From Candidatus Anaeroferrophillus wilburensis (GTDB taxonomy: Bacteria > Desulfobacterota > Anaeroferrophillalia > Anaeroferrophillales > Anaeroferrophillaceae): a DNA stretch of 64,000 bases. Below are positions 55,718-64,000 of the stretch, piece after piece. The translations under genes were made by a program, and so were the position numbers. Position 1 is the stretch's first letter. Each line of letters opens with the position of its first letter. Location: contig JAFGSY010000007.1 of NCBI GenBank assembly GCA_016934315.1, positions 1-64,000 of the forward strand, written 5' to 3'. A model generated the notes under the pieces. The model had not been told where the DNA came from. It did not search any database and worked only from the letters and a program-made list of their open reading frames with translations.

Positions 55718-56161
55718 TCAGGGGCTTTTTCGGTGCAGGTCAGGATAGAGCTTTGTGACACATTCCGGACAAATACCATGGGTAAATCTGGCATTGGTCT
55801 TTTTATTGAGATAAAACTCTATCGTCTGCCAGGACTCCATCTGTTCTGCCGGCAAACCAGGCTCCCGAATTTTTTTGCAGTTTGAACAGATGGGCAGAAA
55901 GGCTTCAAGGGTTTTTCCCAGGGCTCTGCGGAGGCGGGCTTCATACACCATAAGCAGGCCAAAAAGAATCGACATAACCAGGGCAGTTACCCCGCCGACA
56001 ATCAGATGTTCCTCGTCAAAATAGGGAATATCCGGATGCAGGACGGCATCAACCAGCGCGTTGAGCTGAGATAACAGCATCACGACAACACCATAGAGGA
56101 TAATGCGAAGGGCAATCTTTCTGTTGCTTTGAAGCATGAAAGGCCTGTCGTGCTGCCTCAT
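55718..56161 (-). CDS. Membrane protein with a C-terminal zinc-ribbon-like motif
   Basis: 147 residues: two membrane helices (about 15-38 and 52-72), then a soluble tail with ICSNCKKIR (C-x2-C) and THGICPECVTKLYP (C-x2-C). The four Cys should bind zinc or another metal. The same tail occurs at the end of many signalling proteins with PAS or receiver domains, but here it follows only two helices. GGAGG precedes the ATG. Function unknown; it may sense redox or interact with a kinase. Confidence 0.75.
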   Translation of the reverse strand: MRQHDRPFMLQSNRKIALRIILYGVVVMLLSQLNALVDAVLHPDIPYFDEEHLIVGGVTALVMSILFGLLMVYEARLRRALGKTLEAFLPICSNCKKIREPGLPAEQMESWQTIEFYLNKKTNARFTHGICPECVTKLYPDLHRKSP

Positions 56162-56282
56162 CTTCTCACCTCCTCCAGTCCCCGTTTTCCGGAAAAGTTC
56201 AGACGGTTGGCACCCTTGTATGGCTTGGCATGACTTGTCGGCACTTGAAGCATGGACAGGACATTAGCTCCAGCACCATTAA

Positions 56283-58295
56283 CTATGCTTGTAACATTGC
56301 CAGAGCCTGCTCCACAAGCCGGCTTGCAGTTAGACCAAATTTTTCATATAGGACCTCATAAGGTGCCGAGGCACCAAAATGATCAATCCCCACCGCCAGC
56401 CCGAGATCGCCCACATAGCGGTGCCACCCCTGGGTAGCACCGGCTTCAATACTGATTCTAGCCTTCACTGCTGCAGGCAGAATACGTTCCCGGTATTCGT
56501 TTGACTGTCGGTCGAAGAGTTCCCAGGAAGGCATGCTGACAATCCGGGCTGCAATACCATGGCCGGCCAGCATCTTGCCGGCCTCCGTGGCAATGGCAAC
56601 TTCAGAACCGGTTGCCATGAGGATAATCTCCGGAAACTGGTCGGTGGCATCACTAACAATATACGCACCGCATGCCACCCCTTCCCAGGTTTCCGTCTGG
56701 TTGCCGGAAATGGTCGGCACGTTCTGTCGGGTGAGAATCAAGGCCGTGGGACCATTCCGATGTTGCAGCGCCACATGCCAGGCAGCTGCCGTTTCATTGG
56801 CATCCGCCGGACGAATGACGGTCAGCCCGGGGATGGAGCGCAGGGCGGCAAGATGCTCAACAGGCTGATGGGTCGGGCCATCCTCCCCCAAGCCAATGCT
56901 GTCATGGGTAAAAACATAGACCACCTGACGCCCCATCATTGCCGCCAGACGGATGGCTGGTTTCATATAATCGGAGAAAACCAGAAACGTGCCGCCGTAG
57001 GGAATCGTACCACCATGCAGGGCCATACCGTTCATAATCGACCCCATCCCGTGTTCCCGGACACCAAAATGGAGATTCCGACCTCCGTACTGATCAGCGC
57101 CAAAATCGAGCGTATTGCTGATCTGGGTTTTATTGGAAGGCGCCAGATCGGCGGAACCGCCAATTAATGTGGGCAGCAGAGGTGCCAAGGCATTGATCAC
57201 TTTGCCTGAGGCAGCTCTAGTGGCCATCCCCTTGGGATCAGCCGGAAAATGGGGCAGAATTTCCTCCCAGCCGACCGGCAGTTCACCACTCATCGCTGCT
57301 ACCCACTGGCGGTCCAGATCGGCATGCTGCTTGGCATACTCTTTTGCCAGTTGCCGCCACTGGTTTTCCTGTTCCTCACCCCGCCGGCGTCCCTCAAGAA
57401 AATGGCTCCTAACCTCTTCGGGAACCAGGAACTCCTGATCCACGGGCCAGTCAAGTTTCTCTTTGGTCAAAAGGACCTCATCGGCCCCCAGCGGCTCACC
57501 GTGGGCACTGGCGGTGTCCTGCTTATGGGGGCTGCCATAGCCGATATGGGAACGTACCGCAATCAGGGACGGCCGTTCACTGTCACCTTTGGCCGCCTGG
57601 ATAGCGGCTGCAATCTTCTCAACGTCGTTGCCATCATCAACCATCAGGACCTGCCAGCCGTAGGCACTGAACCTGGCTGCCCGGTCCTCGGTAAAAGCAA
57701 GATCCGTGCTGCCTTCAATGGAAATATGGTTGTCATCATAGAGATAAATCAATTTACCCAGTTTCAACGTTCCAGCCAGGGATCCCGCCTCATGGGAAAC
57801 ACCCTCCATCAGATCACCATCACTGACCAAAGCGTAGGTATAGTGGTCAATCAGGGAGAAACCAGGGCGATTGAAACGGGCCGCCAGATGACGCTCTGCA
57901 ATCGCCATCCCAACCCCGGTGGCAAAACCCTGCCCCAGGGGGCCGGTGGTCATCTCGACACCCGGCGTATGGCCAAATTCCGGGTGGCCGGGAGTTTTAC
58001 TGCCCCACTGGCGAAAATTTTGCAGATCAGCCAGGGAAAGGTCGTAACCGGTGAGATGCAGCAGACTGTAGAGCAGCATCGACCCATGGCCGGCTGAAAG
58101 AATAAAACGGTCCCGGTCCGGCCAGACGGGATTTGCCGGGTTATGACGCAAAAATCGCTGCCAGAGAACATAGGCCATCCCTGCGGCACCCATGGGCATC
58201 CCCGGGTGGCCTGAATTTGCCTTTTGGACCGCATCGACAGCCAGCATGCGGATGGTGTTGATACTTCGTTGTGCCAATGTTGTTGGTTCACTCAT
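56283..58295 (-). CDS. tkt: Transketolase
   Basis: 670 residues, standard length. The N-terminal ThDP domain has [13 protein letters not shown] (near 25) and the [13 protein letters not shown]-like segment [13 protein letters not shown] near 155. The pyrimidine domain has [23 protein letters not shown] (near 470). It moves two-carbon units in the pentose-phosphate pathway. The ATG at 58295 lies 11 bases after GGAGG; an ATG six codons upstream is also possible. It stands alone upstream of the pgi-glk genes on the same strand. Confidence 0.96.
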   Translation of the reverse strand: MSEPTTLAQRSINTIRMLAVDAVQKANSGHPGMPMGAAGMAYVLWQRFLRHNPANPVWPDRDRFILSAGHGSMLLYSLLHLTGYDLSLADLQNFRQWGSKTPGHPEFGHTPGVEMTTGPLGQGFATGVGMAIAERHLAARFNRPGFSLIDHYTYALVSDGDLMEGVSHEAGSLAGTLKLGKLIYLYDDNHISIEGSTDLAFTEDRAARFSAYGWQVLMVDDGNDVEKIAAAIQAAKGDSERPSLIAVRSHIGYGSPHKQDTASAHGEPLGADEVLLTKEKLDWPVDQEFLVPEEVRSHFLEGRRRGEEQENQWRQLAKEYAKQHADLDRQWVAAMSGELPVGWEEILPHFPADPKGMATRAASGKVINALAPLLPTLIGGSADLAPSNKTQISNTLDFGADQYGGRNLHFGVREHGMGSIMNGMALHGGTIPYGGTFLVFSDYMKPAIRLAAMMGRQVVYVFTHDSIGLGEDGPTHQPVEHLAALRSIPGLTVIRPADANETAAAWHVALQHRNGPTALILTRQNVPTISGNQTETWEGVACGAYIVSDATDQFPEIILMATGSEVAIATEAGKMLAGHGIAARIVSMPSWELFDRQSNEYRERILPAAVKARISIEAGATQGWHRYVGDLGLAVGIDHFGASAPYEVLYEKFGLTASRLVEQALAMLQA

Positions 58296-58497
58296 GATAC
58301 TCACATCCTCCATGGGAAATTCACCCTGCGCATCCCGTGCTTCCGGGTTGCCACATCATCAGGACCTGGGTTGGTGCCCATAGGCGCTCAAAAACCAGGC
58401 CGGAAAACTTCATAGAGCTACTACCATCACCTACGACGTTTTTATATAACATAGCTGTTTGTTTGCGCAACGACTATCTCACTATTTTTAACCCGGC

Positions 58498-58539
58498 AAA
58501 AAAACACTGGCCGTTCTCCTGTCAGCAGAACGGCCAGTG
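58498..58539 (-). terminator. Rho-independent terminator of the arsR-octaheme-cytochrome b operon
   Basis: A perfect 13-bp inverted repeat (58505-58517 with 58527-58539), followed on the - strand by a T run. It lies 34 bases past the cytochrome b stop. Confidence 0.88.
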
Positions 58540-58572
58540 GTGCAGCGGCATTATGACCCACCTCCCCCCTGG

Positions 58573-59178
58573 TTAATGATCAACCTCTTCCCACCCGGTA
58601 ATCATCGCCTTGATGTATGATAGGAGGGTGCCTCCGGTGGTGCTCATATAGATATGCACGACCAGGAAAGCTACCAAAACAAAGGCCGTCAGGGTATGGA
58701 TCAGGGCCACCGGCCGGAGGCTGCCATTGAAGAGGCCACCAGCCGGTAATTCATTGTAAAAATAGTACCATAAGCCGCTGAGAAACTGGACCGGCAGAAT
58801 TATAACTTTCAGTTTCAGATAGACCAGCCGCTGCAGGGGATTCAATTTCTGCTTCCGGGTCTTCCGGTGGGGATGTGTTTCCCCTTTGAAAATTCCCACG
58901 AGGTAGTAGCGGATCACCTGGACAAGGTTGTCCATGGTGGGCATGTACTGGCGCCATTCACCAGTGGTCAGATGCCAGAAGATGGCAAACACGGTCAGCC
59001 CAAGGACAAGCCAGGCAGCATACAGGTGGACCATGTGGGCTCTGGCAAACCCCATCAAGGTAAACAGGCCATGAATTTCAAAACCGGTTGCCAGCAGAAG
59101 AAAAATCAGGATCGATTGCAACCAGTGCCAGAAACGCTCAAAACGGGCATAGAGATGTATTTTTTTCTTCATGCTCAT
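58573..59178 (-). CDS. Membrane cytochrome b (b561-type) redox partner
   Basis: 201 residues with four membrane helices and conserved histidines (ERFWHWLQ, FARAHMVHLYAAW, IHTLTAF, VVHIYMS) typical of di-heme cytochrome b subunits of formate dehydrogenases, hydrogenases and similar enzymes. It overlaps the octaheme cytochrome gene by 4 bases. It probably passes electrons from the quinone pool to that cytochrome, or the reverse. The octaheme protein has its own C-terminal helix, so the two likely form a membrane complex. Confidence 0.85.
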   Translation of the reverse strand: MSMKKKIHLYARFERFWHWLQSILIFLLLATGFEIHGLFTLMGFARAHMVHLYAAWLVLGLTVFAIFWHLTTGEWRQYMPTMDNLVQVIRYYLVGIFKGETHPHRKTRKQKLNPLQRLVYLKLKVIILPVQFLSGLWYYFYNELPAGGLFNGSLRPVALIHTLTAFVLVAFLVVHIYMSTTGGTLLSYIKAMITGWEEVDH

Positions 59179-60794
59179 TGCTCCTCTCGCCGGCGGCGCA
59201 GAATTCTCATGGTCCCGTGGGCGATCACGCCAGCGAGGCTGAGGAGTACCAGCACCACGCCCAGGAGATCCAGGACGGTAGATTTATCCCGACCGGGAAG
59301 ATAGAAGCCGCCCAAGCTGGCCAGGCGGCCTTCGCGACGGTGGCAGTCGGCACACGGGAGGGATTCCTCCTTGGGGGCAACCATATGGGTAATGGGCCAG
59401 AACATTTCCGTTTCAACGAAACCGATCTGACCGCTGAAAGCGGCCTGGGCTTCCGCCATCCCTGCTTTGACCGATTGTTCCCAGTCATAGTCAGCCCAGT
59501 AGGCGCCGCTGCCTTTCTTACCGAAGAGCTTGGGAATTGCCAGGGTCTTGTTCACCGGATCATACACCTGTTTCCCCCGGTAAAATTTAAACGGGAAAAT
59601 TCGCGCCCCAGGATCATCATAGCTTCCCTGGGGCTGATTCAACCGCACTGGTTGTTGATCATCTATGACATCAAGCAAATCAACATACTTCATGTTGCCG
59701 TTATACCAGACATAGGTTGGCACCACATCTTTCGCCCAGCGCATATCTCCCTTTTTGCTGTGATAGGTGACATTCCCGGCCCCATCTTTCTCCACCACCA
59801 CGTTGCCTTCGGCATCAAAGCGGCCGGCCGTCGACCAGTCCCACCACATTTTGGTATATACACCGCCACGGGCATAGCGGGGAATATGGCAGGTCTGGCA
59901 GGCCACTTTGTCCGTATGATCGTTGAGTTTTTTATTTTTTTTATGGGGAGTGGCACTGTGACAGGATTCACAGGCCATGCGATTGCCATAATCATCGGGC
60001 AGTGCCAACTGACGTCTTACCGGCGCCGGCGTCGCATAGTAGCGGCCGGCAATATCATGGTTAATCGTGGTATGGCAGGCGGTGCAGTTAAACTTTCCCC
60101 CTTTGGCCGCCATATGAACATCGAGCCGTTTATCGGCTTTCAGCAACGATGAATCAAGATCTCCGTGTTTGACACCGTCACCGCCACCACCGTAAAAATG
60201 ACAAGCGCCGCAGTTCTCTCCCCTTGGCCGCCCCACCAGCTGGGCAACCTCAGAAAGATTCACCGGCTTGAAGACCCTGGCGCCGAACTTCTTCTCTTCA
60301 TAGGCCGGGTGACCGCAATCGGTGGGATATTTTTCATAGGTGCCGGTGGTATCGTGGCAGACCAGACAATCAACATTTTCTTCAATGGTAAAATCAAAAT
60401 GCCTGTCTTTCCACCCATATCCTGCATGGCAGCTGGTGCACCTGCACCAGTTGGATATCGGGGTAATTCAGAAGCTGTTGAGGGTGTACGCCTTGCCAAA
60501 AGCCTGCTGTTCCTGACCTTTTTTCTTGCCCCAGGTCCAGTGGATGGTGTGCTGCACCTGCTTGGCTGCTTCCGTATGGCAGCCTAGACAGGCTCTGGTG
60601 ACCTCCGGGCCCCGCTTGAATTCTTCTTTCAACTGCTTGAATTTCCGGTGATCTGCCGTTGGCAGAGGAACTTTTTTCAACAGCTCATTACCGCCAGGCG
60701 GGGGATCGGAAAGCTCCTGCGCCACCACCATCATTGGCAAACTGAACAGCGGTAAAGCCATAACAATAAAAAGAAGAAACGTTCTTTTTTTCAT
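59175..60794 (-). CDS. Octaheme tetrathionate-reductase-family cytochrome c with in-frame UGA (candidate Sec109)
   Basis: 540 codons in one frame broken only by a TGA at 60468-60470; 539 residues if it is read as selenocysteine. A signal peptide (1-25) and eight CxxCH heme sites are present (first C69-H73, then CTSCH, CLVCH, CGACH, CTACH, CESCH, CQTCH, CADCH). A C-terminal helix (about 505-525) anchors it. The UGA falls in LNSF-U-I, just before CTSCHAGYGW, where family members usually have Cys (NNFCI). A hairpin begins 17 bases later. Relatives reduce tetrathionate, nitrite or hydroxylamine. The start overlaps arsR (ATGA). If the UGA were a true stop, this would be a pseudogene; the intact frame on both sides argues against that. 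Confidence 0.85.
60433..60450 (-). promoter_or_regulatory. Bacterial SECIS-like hairpin in the octaheme cytochrome gene
   Basis: On the - strand CTGGTGC-AGGT-GCACCAG forms a perfect 7-bp stem with a four-base AGGU loop. It begins 17 bases after the UGA codon. A GGU loop on a GC-rich stem at this distance fits the known SelB-binding element of E. coli (loop GGUCU). The hairpin spans the codons for the second heme site, so part of the pairing could be coincidental. Confidence 0.7.
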
Positions 60795-61132
60795 CTCAAT
60801 GACCCCCGTTTTTTGAGTTCTTCAAGCAAGCCTTCCCGCACCGCCTGAATCCCCAGCAGAAACTTCTGGTTGGCAATCCGATAATAGATGGTTCTCCCAT
60901 CCCGCCGGGTAGCGACCGCCCCCTGGTCGCGCATCAGACGGAGATGCTGGGAAACATTAGCGAGCGAAATATCCAATCCCGCGGCCAGCTGCGTTACCGT
61001 CTTTTCCCCGTCACCCAGCAAATCCATAATCTGCAGGCGAATTGGCGAGGAAAAGATGGTGCAGAATGATGCGTGCAGTTGAAAAACATCGATGCCGATC
61101 ACTGTCTCTGCTTTGATGCCTGCCTGATTCAT
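60791..61132 (-). CDS. ArsR-family transcriptional regulator
   Basis: 113 residues with the winged-helix core IRLQIMDLLGDGEKTVTQLAAGLDISLANVSQHLRLMRDQGAV (about 33-75, cited as a region) and the wing TRRDGRTIYYRI. The usual metal-binding ELCVCDL motif is missing and a single Cys is near residue 24, so it probably senses redox or a sulfur species rather than metal. It is first in an operon with the octaheme cytochrome and cytochrome b, with an ATGA overlap. It likely controls its own operon through the inverted repeat upstream. Confidence 0.87.
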   Translation of the reverse strand: MNQAGIKAETVIGIDVFQLHASFCTIFSSPIRLQIMDLLGDGEKTVTQLAAGLDISLANVSQHLRLMRDQGAVATRRDGRTIYYRIANQKFLLGIQAVREGLLEELKKRGSLR

Positions 61133-61223
61133 TGATTTCCTTTCTCCCTGACAATACGGCAGCAGCCGAAGTATAAACCATAACTAGGCAGCCACACAAT
61201 AAACATTCAAATACTTACGAACT

Positions 61224-61253
61224 TATATAGTTTCATTTATACGCAACTATATA
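61224..61253. promoter_or_regulatory. Candidate ArsR operator, 9-12-9 inverted repeat
   Basis: TATATAGTT and AACTATATA are exact inverted copies separated by 12 bases, about 90 bases upstream of the arsR start. ArsR-family proteins favour imperfect 12-2-12 or ATA-rich dyads, so this is a fair operator candidate. It sits between the divergent-looking arsR promoter area and the oadB terminator. Confidence 0.55.
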
Positions 61254-61255
61254 AC

Positions 61256-61295
61256 CAACAAAAACCCGCTGGTCAAGCTTTTTCCAGCGGGTTTT
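61256..61295 (-). terminator. Rho-independent terminator of oadGB
   Basis: A 12-bp stem (61261-61272 with 61284-61295) lies 8 bases past the oadB stop, followed by T residues on the - strand. Confidence 0.88.
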
Positions 61296-61302
61296 CGACT
61301 TT

Positions 61303-62418
61303 TTAACGGGCCATGGTCAGGAAAAGGCCGGCCGCAACCACGGTGCCGATGACCCCGGCCACATTGGGGCCCATGGCATGCATGAGGAGAAAATTGCGCG
61401 GATCTTCCTGGGCACCAACCGTCTGAACCACCCTGGCCGACATGGGCACTGCCGAAACCCCGGCTGCGCCGATCAGCGGATTGATCTTTTCTTTTGACAC
61501 CAGATTCATCAGTTTGGCAAGCATAATCCCGCCAATCGTACTGAAAGAAAAGGCCACCAGCCCCATGACAAAAACCATCAACGCCTTCGGATTAAGAAAA
61601 TTCTCGGCACTCATGGTCCCGCCGACAGCCAGCCCCATGAAGATGGTGATGATATTCATCAATTCATTTTGCGCCGTAGAAGACAGCCGCTCCACCACAC
61701 CCGATTCCCGGAAAAGGTTGCCCAGCATAAACATGGCAATCAGGGAAGCAGAAGCGGGAACAAACAGGCAGATCAGCAGGCAGGTAAGCACCGGAAAAAT
61801 AATTTTTTCCTTCTTATTCACCGGTTTTAGCTGACGCATGCGAATCAGGCGCTCTTTTTTGGTGGTGAACAGGCGCATGATAGGCGGTTGAATGATGGGC
61901 ACCATGGCCATATAGGAATATGCGGCAACCGCAGTTGCCCCCAACAGGTGAGGGGCCAGGGAAACGGTGGTGAAAATAGTGGTCGGCCCATCGGCACCAC
62001 CGATGATGCCGATGGAACACGCCTCAGGAACGGTAAACCCCATGGCCAAGGCGCTGAAAAAAGCAATGTAGACGCCAAACTGGGCAGCAGCTCCCAAAAG
62101 CAGGGTTTTGGGGTTGGCGATCAATGGACCAAAGTCGGTCATCGCCCCCAAACCGAGAAAAATCAGCGGGGGAATAATTTCCCACTCAAGGCCGTAATGA
62201 TACAATACCCCAAGAATATGCTGCGCCTTCATCAGCTCGGTCAGGGGCAAATTGACCACAAAGATGCCGAACCCAATTGGCAACAAAAGCAGCGGCTCAT
62301 ATTTTTTCTGCACTGCCAGGTACATCAGGAGAAAAGCAACTACCCACATGATCACATGGCCAAAGGTCAAATGATAGATGCCGGTGGACGAAGCAAGCTT
62401 ATAAAATAAAGAATCCAT
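61303..62418 (-). CDS. oadB: Na+-pumping decarboxylase beta subunit
   Basis: 371 residues with about nine to eleven membrane helices. Family motifs GGADGPTTIF (near 137) and GAAGVSAVPMSARVVQ (near 325) are intact; they carry the Asp and Ser/Tyr residues of the Na+ path in oxaloacetate and methylmalonyl-CoA decarboxylases. It exports Na+ as the biotin-bound carboxyl is released. The alpha (carboxyltransferase/biotin) subunit is not in this window. The gamma-type gene lies 44 bases upstream. Which decarboxylase it serves cannot be told from here. Confidence 0.93.
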   Translation of the reverse strand: MDSLFYKLASSTGIYHLTFGHVIMWVVAFLLMYLAVQKKYEPLLLLPIGFGIFVVNLPLTELMKAQHILGVLYHYGLEWEIIPPLIFLGLGAMTDFGPLIANPKTLLLGAAAQFGVYIAFFSALAMGFTVPEACSIGIIGGADGPTTIFTTVSLAPHLLGATAVAAYSYMAMVPIIQPPIMRLFTTKKERLIRMRQLKPVNKKEKIIFPVLTCLLICLFVPASASLIAMFMLGNLFRESGVVERLSSTAQNELMNIITIFMGLAVGGTMSAENFLNPKALMVFVMGLVAFSFSTIGGIMLAKLMNLVSKEKINPLIGAAGVSAVPMSARVVQTVGAQEDPRNFLLMHAMGPNVAGVIGTVVAAGLFLTMAR

Positions 62419-62462
62419 TCTTCACCTCAAGTGGTTCGGCGGACGAGCCGGTTCATACGCCC

Positions 62463-62603
62463 TTACTGTTTTGCTTTGGCTGAAGGCAGCCGGCGAATCA
62501 TACCGTTCACCATGCTAAGCGACACCACCAGCAAACCGAGAATAACAAAGACACAGGTGAATCCAACCGTAAAAATGCGCACCGCCTCATGCCAGTTAGT
62601 CAT
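62463..62603 (-). CDS. oadG: Small OadG-type gamma subunit of the Na+ decarboxylase
   Basis: 46 residues with a single N-terminal membrane helix (FTVGFTCVFVILGLLVVSL) and a short basic tail. This matches OadG/MmdD subunits, which hold the complex together, though it is shorter than most and lacks the long Pro/Ala linker. AAGGAG lies eight bases before the ATG. It precedes oadB on the same strand, as expected for a decarboxylase operon. Too short for most gene finders. Confidence 0.8.
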   Translation of the reverse strand: MTNWHEAVRIFTVGFTCVFVILGLLVVSLSMVNGMIRRLPSAKAKQ

Positions 62604-62845
62604 ACTGAAAACTCCTTTCGCCGTCCTTATACAGCAGATACATTACCAAACATCACCACCTAATGAGAGAGCAACAAACATGCCATTGATAAAAACTTTC
62701 GGATTTTACCTGATTGACAAAAATATCCGCCTCTTTGCATATAAAAATAATCTTTGCCGGCAAAAAGCTAAAACTCTCCCGCCCATTTTTCAGACGTTCC
62801 CGATAAAAAATTACCGGATTCCTCCATGGAGCGGATAATTCCCCC

Positions 62846-63026
62846 TTGACAAACAAGGAAAAAGCATGCTTTATTGGCCCCAGCTTCAGACACGCCATGA
62901 AGGCGTGCAGAAACATGGTCACCTGCCGGGTGAGAACACTCGTACCGGCTGCTTCTCACGAAAATAATAAACCACGAAGGTTCTAACAAGCGTCACTGTT
63001 GGTTAGGTCCTGGCGTGGTTTTTTTA
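62846..63026 (+). promoter_or_regulatory. Structured leader with terminator-like hairpin before the TonB receptor
   Basis: TTGACA (62846-62851) with a weak -10 near 62869 starts a leader of about 200 bases. It contains three stem-loops: CACGCC/GGCGTG (62891-62907), GTGAGAA/TTCTCAC (62930-62959), and AAACCACG/CGTGGTTT (62969-63021) followed by a run of T. The last looks like a terminator, so the receptor may be controlled by attenuation or a riboswitch. I cannot assign a known class. The rest of the gap 62604-63083 shows nothing else. Confidence 0.5.
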
Positions 63027-63083
63027 TGCCCGCCTCCTGATGACCCCGGATATTTCTCCCATCCCCTTTCCAAGGAGGTCCCG

Positions 63084-64000
63084 ATGAACAGAACATGGCT
63101 CCTTACGGCTAGCGTTTTATTCCTGCTGTGCTCCACCACCCCTGGCACAACCAGGGCTGCTGATGCCGACCAACCCCGGCTGTTGACCATGGACACCATT
63201 ACCGTCGAGGAAAAAATCATCTCCCCCACCAAACAGGAAGGCGACCTGCTGCACACCGGCAGCATGGTCACCACTGCCGGCATGGAACTTTCCGGAGCCG
63301 CGGGCTTGAACAGCGTTTTTAAAGCCCTGGATTTGCTGCCGGGAATCAATACCGAGCTCCAGGACCCCTTTGGCATTGCCAGTAAAAGCGTCCGCATCCG
63401 GGGTGTTCAGAGCCTCTTTGCCGGCATGACCGTTGAAGGATTGCCCAATTACGGGATTATGCCCATCGGCCCCCGGGATGACATCTATGACATGGAAAAC
63501 ATGGAATCGATCGGCCTCTATAAAGGATCGACGCCCCTCAACCTGGGGACCGGTTCCGGCAACCGTGGGGGCACCATCGCCTTAACTTACCGGCGGCCGG
63601 CAGATGAATTTCAAGCGGATCTCCGGCAACAGTTCGGCAGCTTTGACGCCCACCGGACCTTTTTCCGCCTGGACTCCGGGATACTGCCAACTGGCACCAG
63701 CCTCTTCGGCTCCTATTCCTATGCGGAAGTCAACAAATGGAAAGGGGCCGGTGACCTTGGCCCCCGGGAGCATGTTAACATCGGACTCAGCCAGGAGCTG
63801 GGCAGCAGGGTAACCATGGAGTTGTTTTTCAATTATAACGACGTGGAGCGTCATGATTTCAAACCCCTGACCTATGGGGAAGCCGATCAGATCAAGGATT
63901 TCTACCGTTCTGATTACCTTGAGAATCTAACTGGATATCCGGCCGCCGATGTCAACTACTATGACTACCATCGCGGCGACTACCAGAATACCGAGATGCA
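63084..64000 (+). CDS. TonB-dependent outer-membrane receptor (partial, runs off window)
   Basis: The first 305 codons of a gene that continues past the window end. AAGGAGGT precedes the ATG at 63084. A signal peptide (to about residue 25), a TonB-box-like stretch (MDTITVEEK, 36-44) and a plug domain (about 55-170, with VRIRGVQSLFAG and GTGSGNRGGTI) are visible, then the first barrel strands. Receptors of this kind import iron chelates, cobalamin, nickel or other scarce solutes; the ligand cannot be told. It is absent from simple closed-ORF lists because the stop lies outside. Confidence 0.88.
   Translation, partial: MNRTWLLTASVLFLLCSTTPGTTRAADADQPRLLTMDTITVEEKIISPTKQEGDLLHTGSMVTTAGMELSGAAGLNSVFKALDLLPGINTELQDPFGIASKSVRIRGVQSLFAGMTVEGLPNYGIMPIGPRDDIYDMENMESIGLYKGSTPLNLGTGSGNRGGTIALTYRRPADEFQADLRQQFGSFDAHRTFFRLDSGILPTGTSLFGSYSYAEVNKWKGAGDLGPREHVNIGLSQELGSRVTMELFFNYNDVERHDFKPLTYGEADQIKDFYRSDYLENLTGYPAADVNYYDYHRGDYQNTEM

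Noticed and set aside
60264-60470. Octaheme cytochrome as a pseudogene split by a nonsense mutation
   Set aside because: The frame is unbroken on both sides, all eight heme sites and the translational couplings are intact, the stop is UGA at an expected Cys, and a SECIS-like hairpin follows. Kept only as the alternative.
62880-63010. Cobalamin riboswitch before the TonB receptor
   Set aside because: CACCTGCC and GTCACTG fragments resemble B12-riboswitch parts, but the full ordered core is missing and the element is short.

Overview
The window reads as the chromosome of a free-living anaerobe, most likely a member of the Desulfobacterota (old Deltaproteobacteria). This rests on gene content only, as no rRNA or other marker gene is present. 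The supporting content is an octaheme c-type cytochrome with its membrane cytochrome b, a Na+-pumping decarboxylase beta/gamma pair, archaeal-type split glutamate synthase with an NrpR-like regulator, several sigma-54 activators, and two genes that appear to use UGA as selenocysteine. Nearly all of the window is coding. I see no insertion sequence, phage, CRISPR array, tRNA or rRNA.

Layout. 0-2 kb: a 7-bp tandem repeat, a FetB-type permease and a ferredoxin-nitroreductase. 2-5.7 kb: a P-type ATPase with Na,K-ATPase-like motifs, coupled to a tandem universal stress protein. 5.8-31.5 kb: a nitrogen-assimilation region. It holds glnA-PII-amtB behind a sigma-54 promoter, a NifA-like activator, a MscS-type channel, a TorF-like porin-amtB-PII operon behind a second sigma-54 promoter, ptsP overlapping a glutamine amidotransferase, carB, a stand-alone FMN glutamate-synthase domain divergent from an NrpR-like repressor, and a three-gene archaeal-type glutamate synthase operon with a consensus sigma-70 promoter. 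31.6-33.1 kb: a sigma-54 activator with a degenerate receiver. 33.4-37.7 kb: an unassigned small-molecule cluster (AdoMet-decarboxylase homologue, FemAB/GNAT-like transferase, ATP-grasp ligase, PLP decarboxylase). 37.7-39.5 kb: MgtC and citrate synthase. 39.5-45.4 kb: a second unassigned cluster (lysine 2,3-aminomutase family, two D-Ala-D-Ala-ligase-like ATP-grasp enzymes, and a GNAT / acetylpolyamine-amidohydrolase / GNAT fusion). 45.8-52.8 kb: a COG2509-type flavoprotein, purF, nadE, a small protein, a SelW-type selenoprotein and a diguanylate cyclase. 52.9-58.3 kb: glk, pgi, a small membrane protein and tkt. 58.6-61.1 kb: arsR, an octaheme tetrathionate-reductase-family cytochrome with an in-frame UGA, and cytochrome b. 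61.3-64 kb: oadB, oadG, and the start of a TonB-dependent receptor behind a structured leader.

How the parts fit. Ammonium enters through either Amt, each paired with a PII protein that lacks the classic uridylylated tyrosine. It is fixed by GlnA and the archaeal-type GOGAT, and glutamine nitrogen feeds CarB, PurF, NadE and the class I amidotransferase. Sigma-54 activators, PtsP and the NrpR-like protein suggest layered nitrogen control.

The strongest new signal is the octaheme cytochrome. It is one continuous 540-codon frame with a single UGA, followed 17 nt later by a perfect 7-bp hairpin with an AGGU loop. A SelW gene in the same window has the same arrangement at a 16-nt spacing. The two amine/ATP-grasp clusters are the best candidates for undescribed pathways.
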